Positions 44,499 to 54,031 of a stretch of 64,000 nucleotides of DNA are shown piece after piece; within the stretch, counting starts at the first letter, position 1, and every line of letters starts with the position of its first letter. The DNA lies in assembly GCF_028288205.1 (NCBI RefSeq), contig NZ_JAQBOD010000031.1, positions 140,961 to 204,960 of the forward strand, in the 5' to 3' direction. Both the position numbers and the translations under genes were made by a program. Under the pieces are notes generated by a model. The model did not search any database. It had not been told where the DNA came from and was given only the letters and a program-made list of their open reading frames with translations. Origin of the DNA: Mucilaginibacter sp. GTDB taxonomy: Bacteria; Bacteroidota; Bacteroidia; Sphingobacteriales; Sphingobacteriaceae.

Positions 44499-45299
44499 AT
44501 GAAAAAATACCGATCCTTTTTTACAATAACTGCGGCCGTTGTGTGTTTTGGCTGTGCAACTGTTCCTTTAACAGGCCGTAAGCAGTTAAGCCTGGTGGGC
44601 GATTCACAGGTGAATCAATCAGCCGCGGCCAGCTATTCTCAACTGTTGTCAGATCCTAAAACAAAAGTGATTAGCAATAGTGCCGATGCCCAGCGTGTTA
44701 AGCGGGTAGGCAACCAGTTAGCTGTCGCCATTGAAAAATACCTGGCCGATAATGGCTATGCCGGCAAATATAATTTTAAATGGGAATTCAATCTTATCCA
44801 AAGCAACCAGGTAAACGCCTGGTGTATGCCGGGTGGTAAGGTAGCCGTTTACAGTGGTATATTGCCCATTACCCAAGATGATGCCGGGCTGGCTACGGTA
44901 ATGGGGCATGAAATAGGCCATGCGATAGCCCGTCATTCTGCCGAGCGTATTTCACAGCAACTGGCTACCCAGGCAGGAGGGGCGGTGGTTGGTGCCGCTA
45001 CCAGTAATCAGTCGGATGCTACACAAACTATCGTAAATCAGCTTTATGGCGTAGGCGGTAATTTGGCGCTGTTGCATTATTCGCGCAGCCAGGAGTCGGA
45101 AGCCGACAGGCTGGGCCTTACCTTTATGGCCATGGCAGGCTATGATCCGCATAATGCCGTTGCTTTTTGGCAGCGTATGGCCGCGCAAAGCAAGGGCGGC
45201 AGCACACCAGCGTTTTTAAGTACACACCCTACAGATCAAACCCGCATTAACGATATACAGGCTCATCTGCCGGAAGCGATGAAGTATTATCATCCGTAA
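44499..45299 (+). CDS. M48-family metalloprotease lipoprotein
   Basis: A 266-residue zinc protease of family M48 (LoiP/BepA-like, without the TPR tail). The signal MKKYRSFFTITAAVVCFGC gives lipobox CFGC. The mature part begins ATVPLTGRKQLSLV, a family hallmark. The zinc site is VMGHEIGHAIARH (His137, Glu138, His141), and the third ligand is likely the Glu in SRSQESEADRLG. The end has THPTDQTRINDIQAHLP. Such enzymes do quality control of outer-membrane proteins in the periplasm. The ATG at 44499 is preferred to one four codons upstream because it gives a standard lipoprotein signal. It precedes the START-domain gene by 20 bases, probably as an operon. Confidence 0.92.
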   Translation: MKKYRSFFTITAAVVCFGCATVPLTGRKQLSLVGDSQVNQSAAASYSQLLSDPKTKVISNSADAQRVKRVGNQLAVAIEKYLADNGYAGKYNFKWEFNLIQSNQVNAWCMPGGKVAVYSGILPITQDDAGLATVMGHEIGHAIARHSAERISQQLATQAGGAVVGAATSNQSDATQTIVNQLYGVGGNLALLHYSRSQESEADRLGLTFMAMAGYDPHNAVAFWQRMAAQSKGGSTPAFLSTHPTDQTRINDIQAHLPEAMKYYHP

Positions 45300-45319
45300 A
45301 CAATTACACAACCACAACC

Positions 45320-45964
45320 ATGCTCAAAAGACTCACCTTGCTGTTTTTATTGTTCTCTAATTGTGCTTTAGCGCAAACCGGTGATGGTTGGGTACTAAAA
45401 GAAAATAACAACGGGGTGAAAATATATACCCGTGATATAGAAACTTCAAAAATTAAAGCGATAAAAGTGGAGTGCCAGCTGGACGCGACACTATCACAGG
45501 TAGTTTCGGCATTAATGGATGTCAGAAACAGCGAGGAATGGCTTTACCATACCGCGGGCAACGCTATTATAAAACAGGTATCCCCATCAGAGTTGTACTA
45601 TTACTCGCTGGTTGAAATGCCCTGGCCCGTTAGCAATCGCGATTTTATTGCACACCTTAAAGTATCCCAGGATGCTTTTACCAAAGTGGTAATTATTGAT
45701 GCCCCCTGTGTTGCGGATATGGTGCCGGTAAAACCCAAAGTGGTGCGGATTGCTAACTCTAAAGGTAAATGGGTCTTGTCGCCTTCGGGTAAAGGGCTGG
45801 TAAAGGTTGTTTACACGCTTCATGCCGATCCGGGCGGCAGCATACCTGCCTGGTTAACCAACCTGTTTGTAACCCAGGGCCCGTCGCAAAGCTTTAAAAA
45901 GCTAAAAATGCATTTACAAAAACAGGTTTATAAAAATGCGAAATTGGATTATATTGCAGATTGA
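45320..45964 (+). CDS. START-domain lipid-binding-like secreted protein
   Basis: A 214-residue protein with signal peptide MLKRLTLLFLLFSNCALAQT and one START domain: GWVLKENNNGVKIYTRDIETSKIKAIKVECQL at the front, SEEWLYHTAGNAIIKQVSPSELYYYSLVEMPWPVSNRDFIAHL in the middle, VVYTLHADPGGSIPAWLTNLFV near the end. START folds hold a lipid or other hydrophobic ligand. Bacterial secreted examples are common in this phylum but mostly uncharacterised. It lies 20 bases after the M48 gene on the same strand. Confidence 0.88.
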   Translation: MLKRLTLLFLLFSNCALAQTGDGWVLKENNNGVKIYTRDIETSKIKAIKVECQLDATLSQVVSALMDVRNSEEWLYHTAGNAIIKQVSPSELYYYSLVEMPWPVSNRDFIAHLKVSQDAFTKVVIIDAPCVADMVPVKPKVVRIANSKGKWVLSPSGKGLVKVVYTLHADPGGSIPAWLTNLFVTQGPSQSFKKLKMHLQKQVYKNAKLDYIAD

Positions 45965-46147
45965 AATTCAACTTTTGCTGCTGTGATAAAATTCTCACCT
46001 CGCTGATTTCTTTCAAAAATTGTCCTTTCATCCAGACGATATCTGGCAAATCTTATAAATCAACCGGTTTACAAGATTTGTTGCTTAATAAGATGAGTTT
46101 GTATAGCTTTTTCATGATGTTTTTCATTAATTTAGGGCCGAATTTGA

Positions 46148-46173
46148 GTAAAAGCTAATCGAATAGCTTTTAC
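46148..46173 (+). terminator. Hairpin between START and MG2 genes
   Basis: GTAAAAGCTA pairs with TAGCTTTTAC across a 6-base loop. It lies about 180 bases after the START gene and 40 bases before the MG2-domain gene. No T-run follows, so it may be a weak terminator or part of the downstream leader. Confidence 0.4.
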
Positions 46174-46213
46174 AAATCAACAACCAATTACATTACCTAA
46201 AAAAAATTAATGC

Positions 46214-48916
46214 ATGTATAAGAGCCGCTCTTATTTGCTGTATTTTATAATGCTGAATTTATTTTTTAGTTTATTACCTTTTATTGGGTTTGGACAAAGT
46301 GATAAGCTTAATTATCCTGAGAATAAAGTAGCAGATTTAAATGCAAAGCATAAACTGCCACAAAAAGAGAAACTTTATTTGCATTTAGACAGAGCATGGT
46401 ACAAACCCGGCGATACGATATGGTATAAAGCGTACCTGTTAAATGAAAATCTATCGGCTTCAATACAAAGTGGGTTGCTGTATATTGAAATGCGAAACGA
46501 TAGTAACCGGGTTGTAAAAAGGCAAACCATAAAAGCGCATAACGGATTAGCAATTGGCGACATTGTGCTTAAAGAGACCTTATCGCCGGGAAATTATATC
46601 CTGCATGCTTATACCAATTGGATGAGGAATTTCGGACCCGAGCATTTCTTTTCCTGCCAGGTAACTATTGCTCCAACGGGTAAACAGTATTGGTTAATAA
46701 ACAGGCATCAAACTATAGATAAAAGCAGGAACGTAAATCTGGGCCTGCATTTTAGCGACCTTACTCCAAAAAATATTGGTTTTAGAGATTTGCAGCTAAG
46801 TGTACTTGATAGAAATAGTACAATAGTTAAAAGCAAGGTAATAACCGACCCTTATGGTAATTTGAATTTTAAGTTTACATTACCAGATAAAAAAGATTAC
46901 AAACACTTGTTTATACAAGCTGAAGATAACAGTAAATATGCCGATTGGCGTAAAATAATTATCCCGCTGCAATTAACAAGGCCGGCAAATACCGATTTGC
47001 AATTTATGCCGGAGGGCGGTTCATTATTAGCCGATCAGCCTAATATAGTTGGTTTTAAAGCTATTGATGAGGAGGGTAAGGGCGTTGCAGAAATAAAAGG
47101 GGAGATATACAATAATGCGATGCAACAGGTCGCTTCATTTCAATCGACCCATAAAGGGATGGGCTCTTTTACATTTATACCACAGGCAGGCGAAACCTAT
47201 ACGGCAAAAGTTACCTATGCTGATAGTATTATAAAAAACTACCCGCTTCCGGGTGTAAAAAATAGCGGGATAGCCATACGGGTTGCAGCTATCCCCGGTA
47301 AAGATTTTCTTGAATTACATGTAGTTGCAACTGCTGATATAATGAATAGCGGCAAAAGATTTACATTAATTGGGCAGGCAAGGGATAGTATATATTACGA
47401 AGAGATGTTTTCTGTTAATAAGCCCATCCTGAAAATTATATCAACAAAGGTATTTCCCACAGGTATCGCTAAATTTATTTTGCTCGATGCAGCTAATCAG
47501 CCTGTAACAAGGCGAATGATATTTATTGATCATAACGATGAATTAAATATTAAGGTGAGCAGCAACAAAGCAAATTACGCCGTGCGCGATAGTGTTTCTT
47601 TACAATTATATGTAACAGATGCAACAGGTAAGCCGGTAAAGGGTAATTTTTCATTAGCTGTAACTGATGATAATGAAGTAAAAGCATCCGATGCAGCTGC
47701 TGAAAATATGGTGAGTTATATGTTATTAAGGGCTGATATAAAAGGCAATATTGAAGACCCTGCTTATTATTTTACGAAAAAGAATAAAGATAGGCTGGAA
47801 GCATTGGATAACTTGTTGTTAACACAAGGATGGGCCAGTTATGACTGGGATCATAGCTTTGGCCCACCACCAAAAATGGAATACGAAGCCGAACCTAAGT
47901 TTACAGTAAAAGGCAGCGTAAGTAATGTTTTTAATAAGCCCATAGCCAATACCGAAATTACTTTAAAATCAGAGTTTCCGCCATTAATACTAACCACCCA
48001 AACGGATAAAAAAGGTTGTTTTAGCTTTACTGATTTCCCAGAACTGGAAAAAATAGATTTTATGATACAGGCTACCAGGGATTTTAATATCGGTTTAAAT
48101 GTGAACGAGGTTGTACCGCCTGATTTTGACCCGGTACAAAATGATGCAACCCCATGGTATGTTAACAGTGACAGTACTTTTGTTAGCTATGTGACCAACA
48201 GTAATAAAAAGATCATTACTGAAAATAAAAGGGTAAAACCCGATGATGCTATTGAGCATGGTAAGAGCCGGTTATTAAAAGAGGTAGTAATCAGGCAACG
48301 GCATTACAACCCACCGCCTGCGGTGCATTTATTGCTTGACGAGGAAGATCTGCGGAATATACGTACCGGCAAAAAGCCTGTTAATTTAATGAAGTTGCTT
48401 AATCAAAAGGAAAAGCTGAACCAGATGTATAAAATGCTCATTATTGATGAAACGCCTTATATACGTATACAAGAATTGTCTTCGGTCATTTCACAAGGGG
48501 ATATTAACCGGTGGTTAGAATCGTACGATACCAATGATATATTGGATATGCGGGTAGAAAGAATGTTTTTGAATACCAAATTAGGCGAAACCCCTGCTTT
48601 ATGTATCTATATTACTAGCAACTCTCATATGGGAGCTGATATGGCCGGCAACAACGGCTATGCATACCGTCCAATACCTATTAGTCAGCCACACCAGTTT
48701 TATTCGCCGCAATATGTTGCCAAGGCAACCTATAAATTTAATGATTGGCGCGCAACCATTCACTGGGCACCAGAGATTGAGACAGATGATAATGGAAAAG
48801 CAACCGTATCATTTTTCACAGCGGATAGGGCAGGTACTTATTCGCTTATTTTAGAGGGTGGCGATATGAAGGGTAATGTGGGTTATCAAAGGCAGCAATT
48901 AAGTATAGGTAGGTAA
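46214..48916 (+). CDS. MG2/carboxypeptidase-regulatory-domain secreted protein
   Basis: A 900-residue extracytoplasmic protein. A signal peptide (MYKSRSYLLYFIMLNLFFSLLPFIGFGQS) is followed at about residue 50 by EKLYLHLDRAWYKPGDTIWYKAYLL, the MG2 macroglobulin-domain signature found in many Bacteroidota surface proteins. Later come Ig-like strands (YAVRDSVSLQLYVTDATGKPVKGNFSLAVTDD) and a carboxypeptidase-regulatory-like domain (FTVKGSVSNVFNKPIANTEITLKSEFP). The C-terminal TADRAGTYSLILEGGDMKG ends a last sandwich domain. There is no thioester motif (CGEQ). The function is unknown, and binding or assembly at the outer membrane is the usual guess for the family. Confidence 0.85.
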   Translation: MYKSRSYLLYFIMLNLFFSLLPFIGFGQSDKLNYPENKVADLNAKHKLPQKEKLYLHLDRAWYKPGDTIWYKAYLLNENLSASIQSGLLYIEMRNDSNRVVKRQTIKAHNGLAIGDIVLKETLSPGNYILHAYTNWMRNFGPEHFFSCQVTIAPTGKQYWLINRHQTIDKSRNVNLGLHFSDLTPKNIGFRDLQLSVLDRNSTIVKSKVITDPYGNLNFKFTLPDKKDYKHLFIQAEDNSKYADWRKIIIPLQLTRPANTDLQFMPEGGSLLADQPNIVGFKAIDEEGKGVAEIKGEIYNNAMQQVASFQSTHKGMGSFTFIPQAGETYTAKVTYADSIIKNYPLPGVKNSGIAIRVAAIPGKDFLELHVVATADIMNSGKRFTLIGQARDSIYYEEMFSVNKPILKIISTKVFPTGIAKFILLDAANQPVTRRMIFIDHNDELNIKVSSNKANYAVRDSVSLQLYVTDATGKPVKGNFSLAVTDDNEVKASDAAAENMVSYMLLRADIKGNIEDPAYYFTKKNKDRLEALDNLLLTQGWASYDWDHSFGPPPKMEYEAEPKFTVKGSVSNVFNKPIANTEITLKSEFPPLILTTQTDKKGCFSFTDFPELEKIDFMIQATRDFNIGLNVNEVVPPDFDPVQNDATPWYVNSDSTFVSYVTNSNKKIITENKRVKPDDAIEHGKSRLLKEVVIRQRHYNPPPAVHLLLDEEDLRNIRTGKKPVNLMKLLNQKEKLNQMYKMLIIDETPYIRIQELSSVISQGDINRWLESYDTNDILDMRVERMFLNTKLGETPALCIYITSNSHMGADMAGNNGYAYRPIPISQPHQFYSPQYVAKATYKFNDWRATIHWAPEIETDDNGKATVSFFTADRAGTYSLILEGGDMKGNVGYQRQQLSIGR

Positions 48917-48931
48917 GAAAGGGAAAGGAAA

Positions 48932-49029
48932 AATGTCATTTCGACGAGGAACGAGGAGAAATCTTGTACATCATACAAAGTTGTTATGCATGATGTATAA
49001 GATTTCTCACTATCGTTCGAAATGACATT
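48932..49029. repeat. Large imperfect palindromic repeat element
   Basis: The outer arms AATGTCATTTCGA and TCGAAATGACATT are exact complements. The inner arms GAGAAATCTTGTACATCAT and ATGATGTATAAGATTTCTC match with one mismatch. The whole is about 98 bases and lies between two convergent genes. It resembles dispersed palindromic (REP/BIME-like) elements of related genomes and can also act as a bidirectional terminator. Confidence 0.8.
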
Positions 49030-49038
49030 CTTTATTAA

Positions 49039-51030
49039 TTATTTATGTACAGTAGCAGCTGTTTTAGCTTTTGCTTTACCCGTACCTTTAGTTTGGTTCC
49101 AGAAAATATAAGTACCCCGATCTGTTGCGGTAATGATATCCATTTTGCCGTCTTTATTCAAATCGGCAACTGTTATATCTGATCCTGCGCCTGAACGGTT
49201 ATGGACTAATTCGGGTACAAACTTTGCACCTCCCGGAGCTTTTTTATCCCGAACGGTAATATACGCGTATACTACACCCGGGCAATAAGGGTAGGGGTCA
49301 AAATAACTATCCAGGTGAGACCAATAACGTTTACCTGCAATAAAGTCAGGTATGCCATCGCCATTTACGTCGGCAAAGTTGGTGCCATGTAATTCAGAGA
49401 AAGTAACGTCACCTGCATTTTTGGTCGAAAAATCATCCATTATCATGTGTTTTACAAAAGTAATTTTGCCGCTTTTATCTCGTTTTTGTTCAAACCATCC
49501 CAAGCCAAATCCATGAGCGTTAAGCGCGGTTACCACATCATTTAAACCATCGCCATTTACATCATATACGGCCATTATACTACCCCCAACGGCACCGCTC
49601 CAGTGGCCATAACGCGAAAATACTTCAGGATGATATTTCCATACTCCTGTGTCCAATCCTTTTGCCGGTTGTTCCCACCAGCCATTAGGATTGATAATAT
49701 CTATGCGCCCATCGCCATTAATATCACCAACGCCAATGCCATGGCCCAGCCCATATCCTTTCGCGGATACGGCATGCAATATCCAGGGTTTATTAGCACC
49801 TTCCGGATTTATCTTGCTATAATATACTGTTCCGCCCGAAGAAAAAACCAGTTCGGGCTTTCCGTCACCGTCAATATCTTTAAATGTGGTAACCTCGTCG
49901 GTATTTAGGTTTAAAGCATCATACTCATCCCAGCGGCGCGATTCGCCTTTAGGGTTAATGTATACCCTTGGATGACCGGCCGCGCCAACTATTACATCGG
50001 GCCAGCCATCGCCATTAACATCAAAAGTATATTGGCAGTTTATTAGCGCAAACTCCCTGGATGGGTTATAAGTTTGCGCGAAAAATATTTCCTGGTAATG
50101 AGTATAATCCGGTCCGAAATAGATGTAAGGCCCCGATACAATATCTGTATAACCGTCTTTGTTAAAATCAGCAGCAGCGGCGCTGAATGAATAAAACATA
50201 TCATTAATACGCTGTGGTTTAAAACGGGATGAGCTTGCTTCTTTAGGCGTAAACAATACATGGACATCTTTATATTTTATATCCTTAAACTGTACTTCGC
50301 CGGTACCACTTGCATATAAAGCGATAGGGCCATAACCCTGGCCGCCTTTTTCTGCAAGGTCATCAGTGGCGCCACCTTGAAAATCACCCCCGTCATTAAT
50401 AAATTTCCGGATAATGTTAAAGTCAACAATCACTTCAAACTGGTTCCAATCGCCCGCAACTATAGCAGATGAAGCACGCGGTATAGGCAAATCTGTAGGC
50501 CCGGCAGGACGGCCACCACCAGCCCCACCACGACGACCACCCGCGGCTGTTCCTCCGGCAGATGCTGCAGGAGGTTTAGGTGCAATACGTATAATATTTC
50601 CGGCCCCTCTCAGTTGCTCACGCGATAGCTCCTTGCCTTGTGCATCCAATGTAACGCGGTATGTTGTGGCTGCGTTATCTTTTATGGAAACCAGTAAGGC
50701 TTTATAGCCGTCGCCGGTTTTTTCCATCCGTACTAAAACTCCTGCTTCACTGCCTGGTGCGGCTTTTACAATCAGGTGAACGGCAACATCCTGAAAAGAT
50801 TTATCCGACGCCAGTAACGCTGTACCGCCATTTGCATTTACGGTTATTTCGCCATCGCGGGCTTGCCACGCGGCAGCACCTAATGGATGCCATGCTGTAA
50901 GGCTTGATCCTTTAAAGGAATAATCAGGTTCAAAGCTTAAGCCGCGCCCATTTACATCCCACGGAATTTCCTGTCCAAATGAGCAGACAGCTAAGCCAGC
51001 TAATAGGAGAGTGGTTAAAAAATATTTCAT
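49039..51030 (-). CDS. DUF1080 (3-keto-glycoside hydrolase-like) + FG-GAP repeat protein
   Basis: A 663-residue secreted protein with signal peptide (MKYFLTTLLLAGLAVCSFGQ). Residues about 28-265 are a DUF1080 / 3-keto-disaccharide hydrolase domain (WHPLGAAAWQARDGEITVNANGG, later GPIALYASGTGEVQFKDIKYKDV), interrupted by a Gly/Ala/Arg-rich linker near 155-180. The rest has about seven FG-GAP/VCBS repeats with calcium-type DxNxDG loops (DFNKDGYTD, DVNGDGWPD, DIDGDGKPE, DINGDGRID, DVNGDGLND, DVNGDGIPD, DLNKDGKMD), which should form a beta-propeller. DUF1080 enzymes hydrolyse 3-keto-glycosides. It is the last gene of the PQQ-dehydrogenase block, so the dehydrogenases may make its substrate. Confidence 0.9.
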   Translation of the reverse strand: MKYFLTTLLLAGLAVCSFGQEIPWDVNGRGLSFEPDYSFKGSSLTAWHPLGAAAWQARDGEITVNANGGTALLASDKSFQDVAVHLIVKAAPGSEAGVLVRMEKTGDGYKALLVSIKDNAATTYRVTLDAQGKELSREQLRGAGNIIRIAPKPPAASAGGTAAGGRRGGAGGGRPAGPTDLPIPRASSAIVAGDWNQFEVIVDFNIIRKFINDGGDFQGGATDDLAEKGGQGYGPIALYASGTGEVQFKDIKYKDVHVLFTPKEASSSRFKPQRINDMFYSFSAAAADFNKDGYTDIVSGPYIYFGPDYTHYQEIFFAQTYNPSREFALINCQYTFDVNGDGWPDVIVGAAGHPRVYINPKGESRRWDEYDALNLNTDEVTTFKDIDGDGKPELVFSSGGTVYYSKINPEGANKPWILHAVSAKGYGLGHGIGVGDINGDGRIDIINPNGWWEQPAKGLDTGVWKYHPEVFSRYGHWSGAVGGSIMAVYDVNGDGLNDVVTALNAHGFGLGWFEQKRDKSGKITFVKHMIMDDFSTKNAGDVTFSELHGTNFADVNGDGIPDFIAGKRYWSHLDSYFDPYPYCPGVVYAYITVRDKKAPGGAKFVPELVHNRSGAGSDITVADLNKDGKMDIITATDRGTYIFWNQTKGTGKAKAKTAATVHK

Positions 51031-51068
51031 TTCAATTATTTGAGATTTTATATATTGTTGTAGTGATG

Positions 51069-52091
51069 CTATTTCGACGCCATATCTACGGGTTTAAACT
51101 TATCAAAACCGTCAGGCTTTATTGGTGATAGCTGAAGTTGTTTAGCAGCAGTTTTTACTCCGCCTTTCGGAACGTCTATGCCGGCTGTCCATACGATCTC
51201 GTTCAGTACAAAGCGAAGATAATTTTCATTCAGCAGCGCCGAATGGTAATCCATACCACCCCATAGCACACCACGTTGTTTGCCTTTTTCATAGGCCGAG
51301 GCAATGCCTCTCGGGCTTATAACTCCTTTAGGTAAGCCGGCTTCACTCTGGTTGGTTTGAGGCGATTCTCCCATCAGCAGATCCGTACGGTACGGATCGC
51401 CCGGATTTACTACGAGCCGTGAAAATATCTCATCCTTATAGGTCCATGGGTTTACACCACGCAGGATAGGGTGTTTTTCCGCAGCTTTAATAGGAGTTAC
51501 TTTCCAAAAACCCAATGGGTTTTGTGTATAACCCGGCATGGCTACTTCGCCGAACCACTTCATATAATGATTTACAGCTGCCGGTGCAGCACCGTCGGTA
51601 GCAATACCCCAGTGTATTACCATAATGCCCATACCTGCCGCTTGTAAGCTATCTATCTGATCCAGGTAAGCTAATGTTGCTTTATCATAATTTTTTTGAT
51701 CTTTTGGCAAAGGTGGCAAAAGCGGGTGCGTACGCGTTTGTGTGCTGGTTACAGAACTGCATTCTACAATAATGGCATCCACGCTTTTTAAATCTTCTAT
51801 ATTAAGTGCATCTCTCTGGTACAGAAACTTGGTTATAATTTTCACACCTTTAACGTTGCTTATACTATCAATGCAATGTTGCAGCACCAATAGGTCCCTG
51901 CGGGTTTCATGCCTGCCTGTTCCTTCTCCACCTACGTGGTCCTTTGGCCCGGCCAGGAAATAAATTGTTTTTGTTGGTATCTGTGCCATTGCTGGATTAA
52001 ATCCTGCAGAAATTAATAATGCGAGAACACACACAATTCCGAATATCCGGAATTGTGATGCGTTAGTTTTTTGATTTAATGTGTTAGTCAT
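51069..52091 (-). CDS. ThuA-like domain protein, secreted
   Basis: A 340-residue protein with a signal sequence (about residues 17-36, ending NPAMAQ). The rest has the ThuA / glutamine-amidotransferase-like fold: KTIYFLAGPKDHVGGEGTGRHETRRDLLVLQHCID, then GMGIMVIHWGIATDGA, and RGVLWGGMDYHSALLNENYLRFVLNEIVWTAGI at the end. In Sinorhizobium meliloti, ThuA acts with a dehydrogenase (ThuB) in disaccharide use by way of 3-keto sugars. That makes a matching role here attractive, but no catalytic residues are proven for this family. It lies between the isomerase-like genes and the DUF1080 gene, same strand. Confidence 0.85.
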   Translation of the reverse strand: MTNTLNQKTNASQFRIFGIVCVLALLISAGFNPAMAQIPTKTIYFLAGPKDHVGGEGTGRHETRRDLLVLQHCIDSISNVKGVKIITKFLYQRDALNIEDLKSVDAIIVECSSVTSTQTRTHPLLPPLPKDQKNYDKATLAYLDQIDSLQAAGMGIMVIHWGIATDGAAPAAVNHYMKWFGEVAMPGYTQNPLGFWKVTPIKAAEKHPILRGVNPWTYKDEIFSRLVVNPGDPYRTDLLMGESPQTNQSEAGLPKGVISPRGIASAYEKGKQRGVLWGGMDYHSALLNENYLRFVLNEIVWTAGIDVPKGGVKTAAKQLQLSPIKPDGFDKFKPVDMASK

Positions 52092-52124
52092 GATTCGGGT
52101 ATATTTAAGTTTATAATTGGTTTA

Positions 52125-53069
52125 TTATTTAATATTAGCTTTTACGTGTTCTATAGTCCAGGCTGCTACCTTTTCGTAATCAATATCAGGCTGATAGCCG
52201 CTCCATTGGGCTATCATGTAGTTGCCTTTAAAGCCAAGGCTTTCAGAAAGCTGTACACATTTGTCAAAGTCATAAGATGTGTGCTCTAATTTGCCATCGA
52301 CATTGGTAAACGTGCCAACCTTAGCCGATACGATATAAGCGTAGGGGATGATCTTTGCTAAATTATCATACATAATATTTACGTTATTGTAATTGCCAAA
52401 ATCAGGCTCTGTATATAGTCCCGGTGTTCCTTTAATTATGGCTACATGGTTATCAGCATTTAACTCAAGGCCGGTATGGTTGGCAGTTATCATTGTCAAA
52501 TTTTTACTCTTTGCGTAAGGCATTAATTCTGTAAATGATTTAATGCAATTTTCTACAGTTCCCTGCGGGTTCCTGCCTGCCCTGCCTCCCGGATTTACCC
52601 GTACACATTTTGATCCCAGGAATGAAGCACCATCCATCCATCTTTTTACATGATCAATGCCTGCTCTTCTTTTGTCTTCATCGGAAGTAGAAAGGTCATA
52701 ACCGGTCTTATCGAATTGTGAGCTGTCAAACTGCACATCTAACAATTCGCATTTGGCAGCTTTTATCTTTTTCTTCAGTTCGGTCAGATAACCCTGGTCA
52801 AGCGATTCGAAATGTTCACTCCAGAATTCTATTTTCTTTATTCCATACATATCCCTGTGATGTTGAGGGATATCCATCAGGGTAAGCTCATTCTTAATAG
52901 TTTCTACACCCTTTGGCTTGGTTTGCTTAAACCTGTCCCTGAATAGGAGGGTACCCATGGCTATACGGTCCATTTTATCTTTCGCGGGTACAAACTTTGC
53001 AAATGATGGCGTGGCCATAGCGGTTAGCGCCAAACCCGATGACTGAAATATGAAATTCCTTCTGTTCAT
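52125..53069 (-). CDS. Sugar isomerase/epimerase-like TIM-barrel protein (copy 1), Tat-exported
   Basis: A 314-residue protein of the xylose-isomerase-like AP-endonuclease-2 superfamily. The leader MNRRNFIFQSSGLALTAMATPSFAKF has a twin-arginine motif, so it is probably folded before export, in line with metal binding. The barrel shows IKKIEFWSEHFESLDQGYL, CELLDVQFDSSQFD, CVRVNPGGRAG, MITANHTGLELNADNH, TEPDFGNYNN and YIVSAKVGTF, where His, Asp and Glu residues lie at strand ends. It is a tandem paralogue of the next gene upstream, overlapping it by one base. Family members epimerise or cleave sugars and keto-sugars. The reaction here is not known. Confidence 0.86.
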   Translation of the reverse strand: MNRRNFIFQSSGLALTAMATPSFAKFVPAKDKMDRIAMGTLLFRDRFKQTKPKGVETIKNELTLMDIPQHHRDMYGIKKIEFWSEHFESLDQGYLTELKKKIKAAKCELLDVQFDSSQFDKTGYDLSTSDEDKRRAGIDHVKRWMDGASFLGSKCVRVNPGGRAGRNPQGTVENCIKSFTELMPYAKSKNLTMITANHTGLELNADNHVAIIKGTPGLYTEPDFGNYNNVNIMYDNLAKIIPYAYIVSAKVGTFTNVDGKLEHTSYDFDKCVQLSESLGFKGNYMIAQWSGYQPDIDYEKVAAWTIEHVKANIK

Positions 53070-54010
53070 TACGCTTTAATATTGGCTTTTAAATGCTCAA
53101 TTATCCAGTTGGCAATTTCATCATTGGTGATATTTGCCGCGGGCCATTTACCGCTCCATTGTGCCACCATGTAGGTGCCCTTAAATCCTAAACTCTCGGC
53201 AAGTTGAACACATTTGTCAAAATCGTAAGATGTGTGTTCCAGTTTGCCATCAGCATTTTTAGTAAAATCAACTACTTTGGCAGAAACGATATAAGCGTAA
53301 GGAATTATTTTAGCCAATGACTCATACATATTTGGTGCACCGTTATAATTGCCAAAATCGGGTTCTGTGTATATTCCCGGTACTCCTTTAACTATAGCAA
53401 CATGCTTATCAGCATCAGTTTCAATACCAAAATGGTTTGCAGTGATAATAATTAATCCTTTGCTCTTGGCATACGGCAACAACTCCTGGAATGATTTTAT
53501 GCTTTGCTCAACAGTACCGCTGGGGCGGCCGGGGTTAACCCTTACACATTTCGATCCTAAAAATGCTGAGCCATCCATCCATTTTTTAACATGCGCTACG
53601 CCTGCTTTTCTTTTTTCTTCATCCGCGTTAGCAAGATCATAACCTTCATGATCAAATGGTGAACTGTCAAATTGTACATCCAATAATTCGCAACCCGCAG
53701 ATTTTATCTTACCCTTTACCGCGGTTAGGTACGCTTCGTCAAACGATTCTATATTTTCGCTCCAAAATTCTAATTTTTTAATGCCAAACTTTTCACGGTG
53801 ATGCCGTGGCAGATCCATAATGGTCAGCTCATCCTTTATTTCGGTTACACCTTTTGGTTTCGTTTGTTTAAACTGCGATCGCCATAACAATGTGCCCATT
53901 GCCAGTCGGTCCATTTTATCTTTTGGCATAGCAAACTTTGCAAATGCAGGGGCTGCCATTGCCGATAATGCCAGTCCCGATGTTTGATATACAAATTTTC
54001 TTCTGTTCAT
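53069..54010 (-). CDS. Sugar isomerase/epimerase-like TIM-barrel protein (copy 2), Tat-exported
   Basis: A 313-residue close paralogue of the protein at 52125-53069. It shares the twin-arginine leader (MNRRKFVYQTSGLALSAMAAPAFAKF) and barrel motifs (IKKLEFWSENIESFDEAYL, CELLDVQFDSSPFD, CVRVNPGRPSG, ITANHFGIETDADKH, TEPDFGNYNG). The stop codon overlaps the start of copy 1 by one base, so the pair arose by tandem duplication and is translated together. It lies 21 bases after a PQQ dehydrogenase gene. Both copies keep the His/Glu/Asp residues expected at the metal site, so neither looks dead. They may act on different products of the three dehydrogenases. Confidence 0.86.
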   Translation of the reverse strand: MNRRKFVYQTSGLALSAMAAPAFAKFAMPKDKMDRLAMGTLLWRSQFKQTKPKGVTEIKDELTIMDLPRHHREKFGIKKLEFWSENIESFDEAYLTAVKGKIKSAGCELLDVQFDSSPFDHEGYDLANADEEKRKAGVAHVKKWMDGSAFLGSKCVRVNPGRPSGTVEQSIKSFQELLPYAKSKGLIIITANHFGIETDADKHVAIVKGVPGIYTEPDFGNYNGAPNMYESLAKIIPYAYIVSAKVVDFTKNADGKLEHTSYDFDKCVQLAESLGFKGTYMVAQWSGKWPAANITNDEIANWIIEHLKANIKA

Positions 54011-54031
54011 AATATGCTGATTTGGTCTTTA

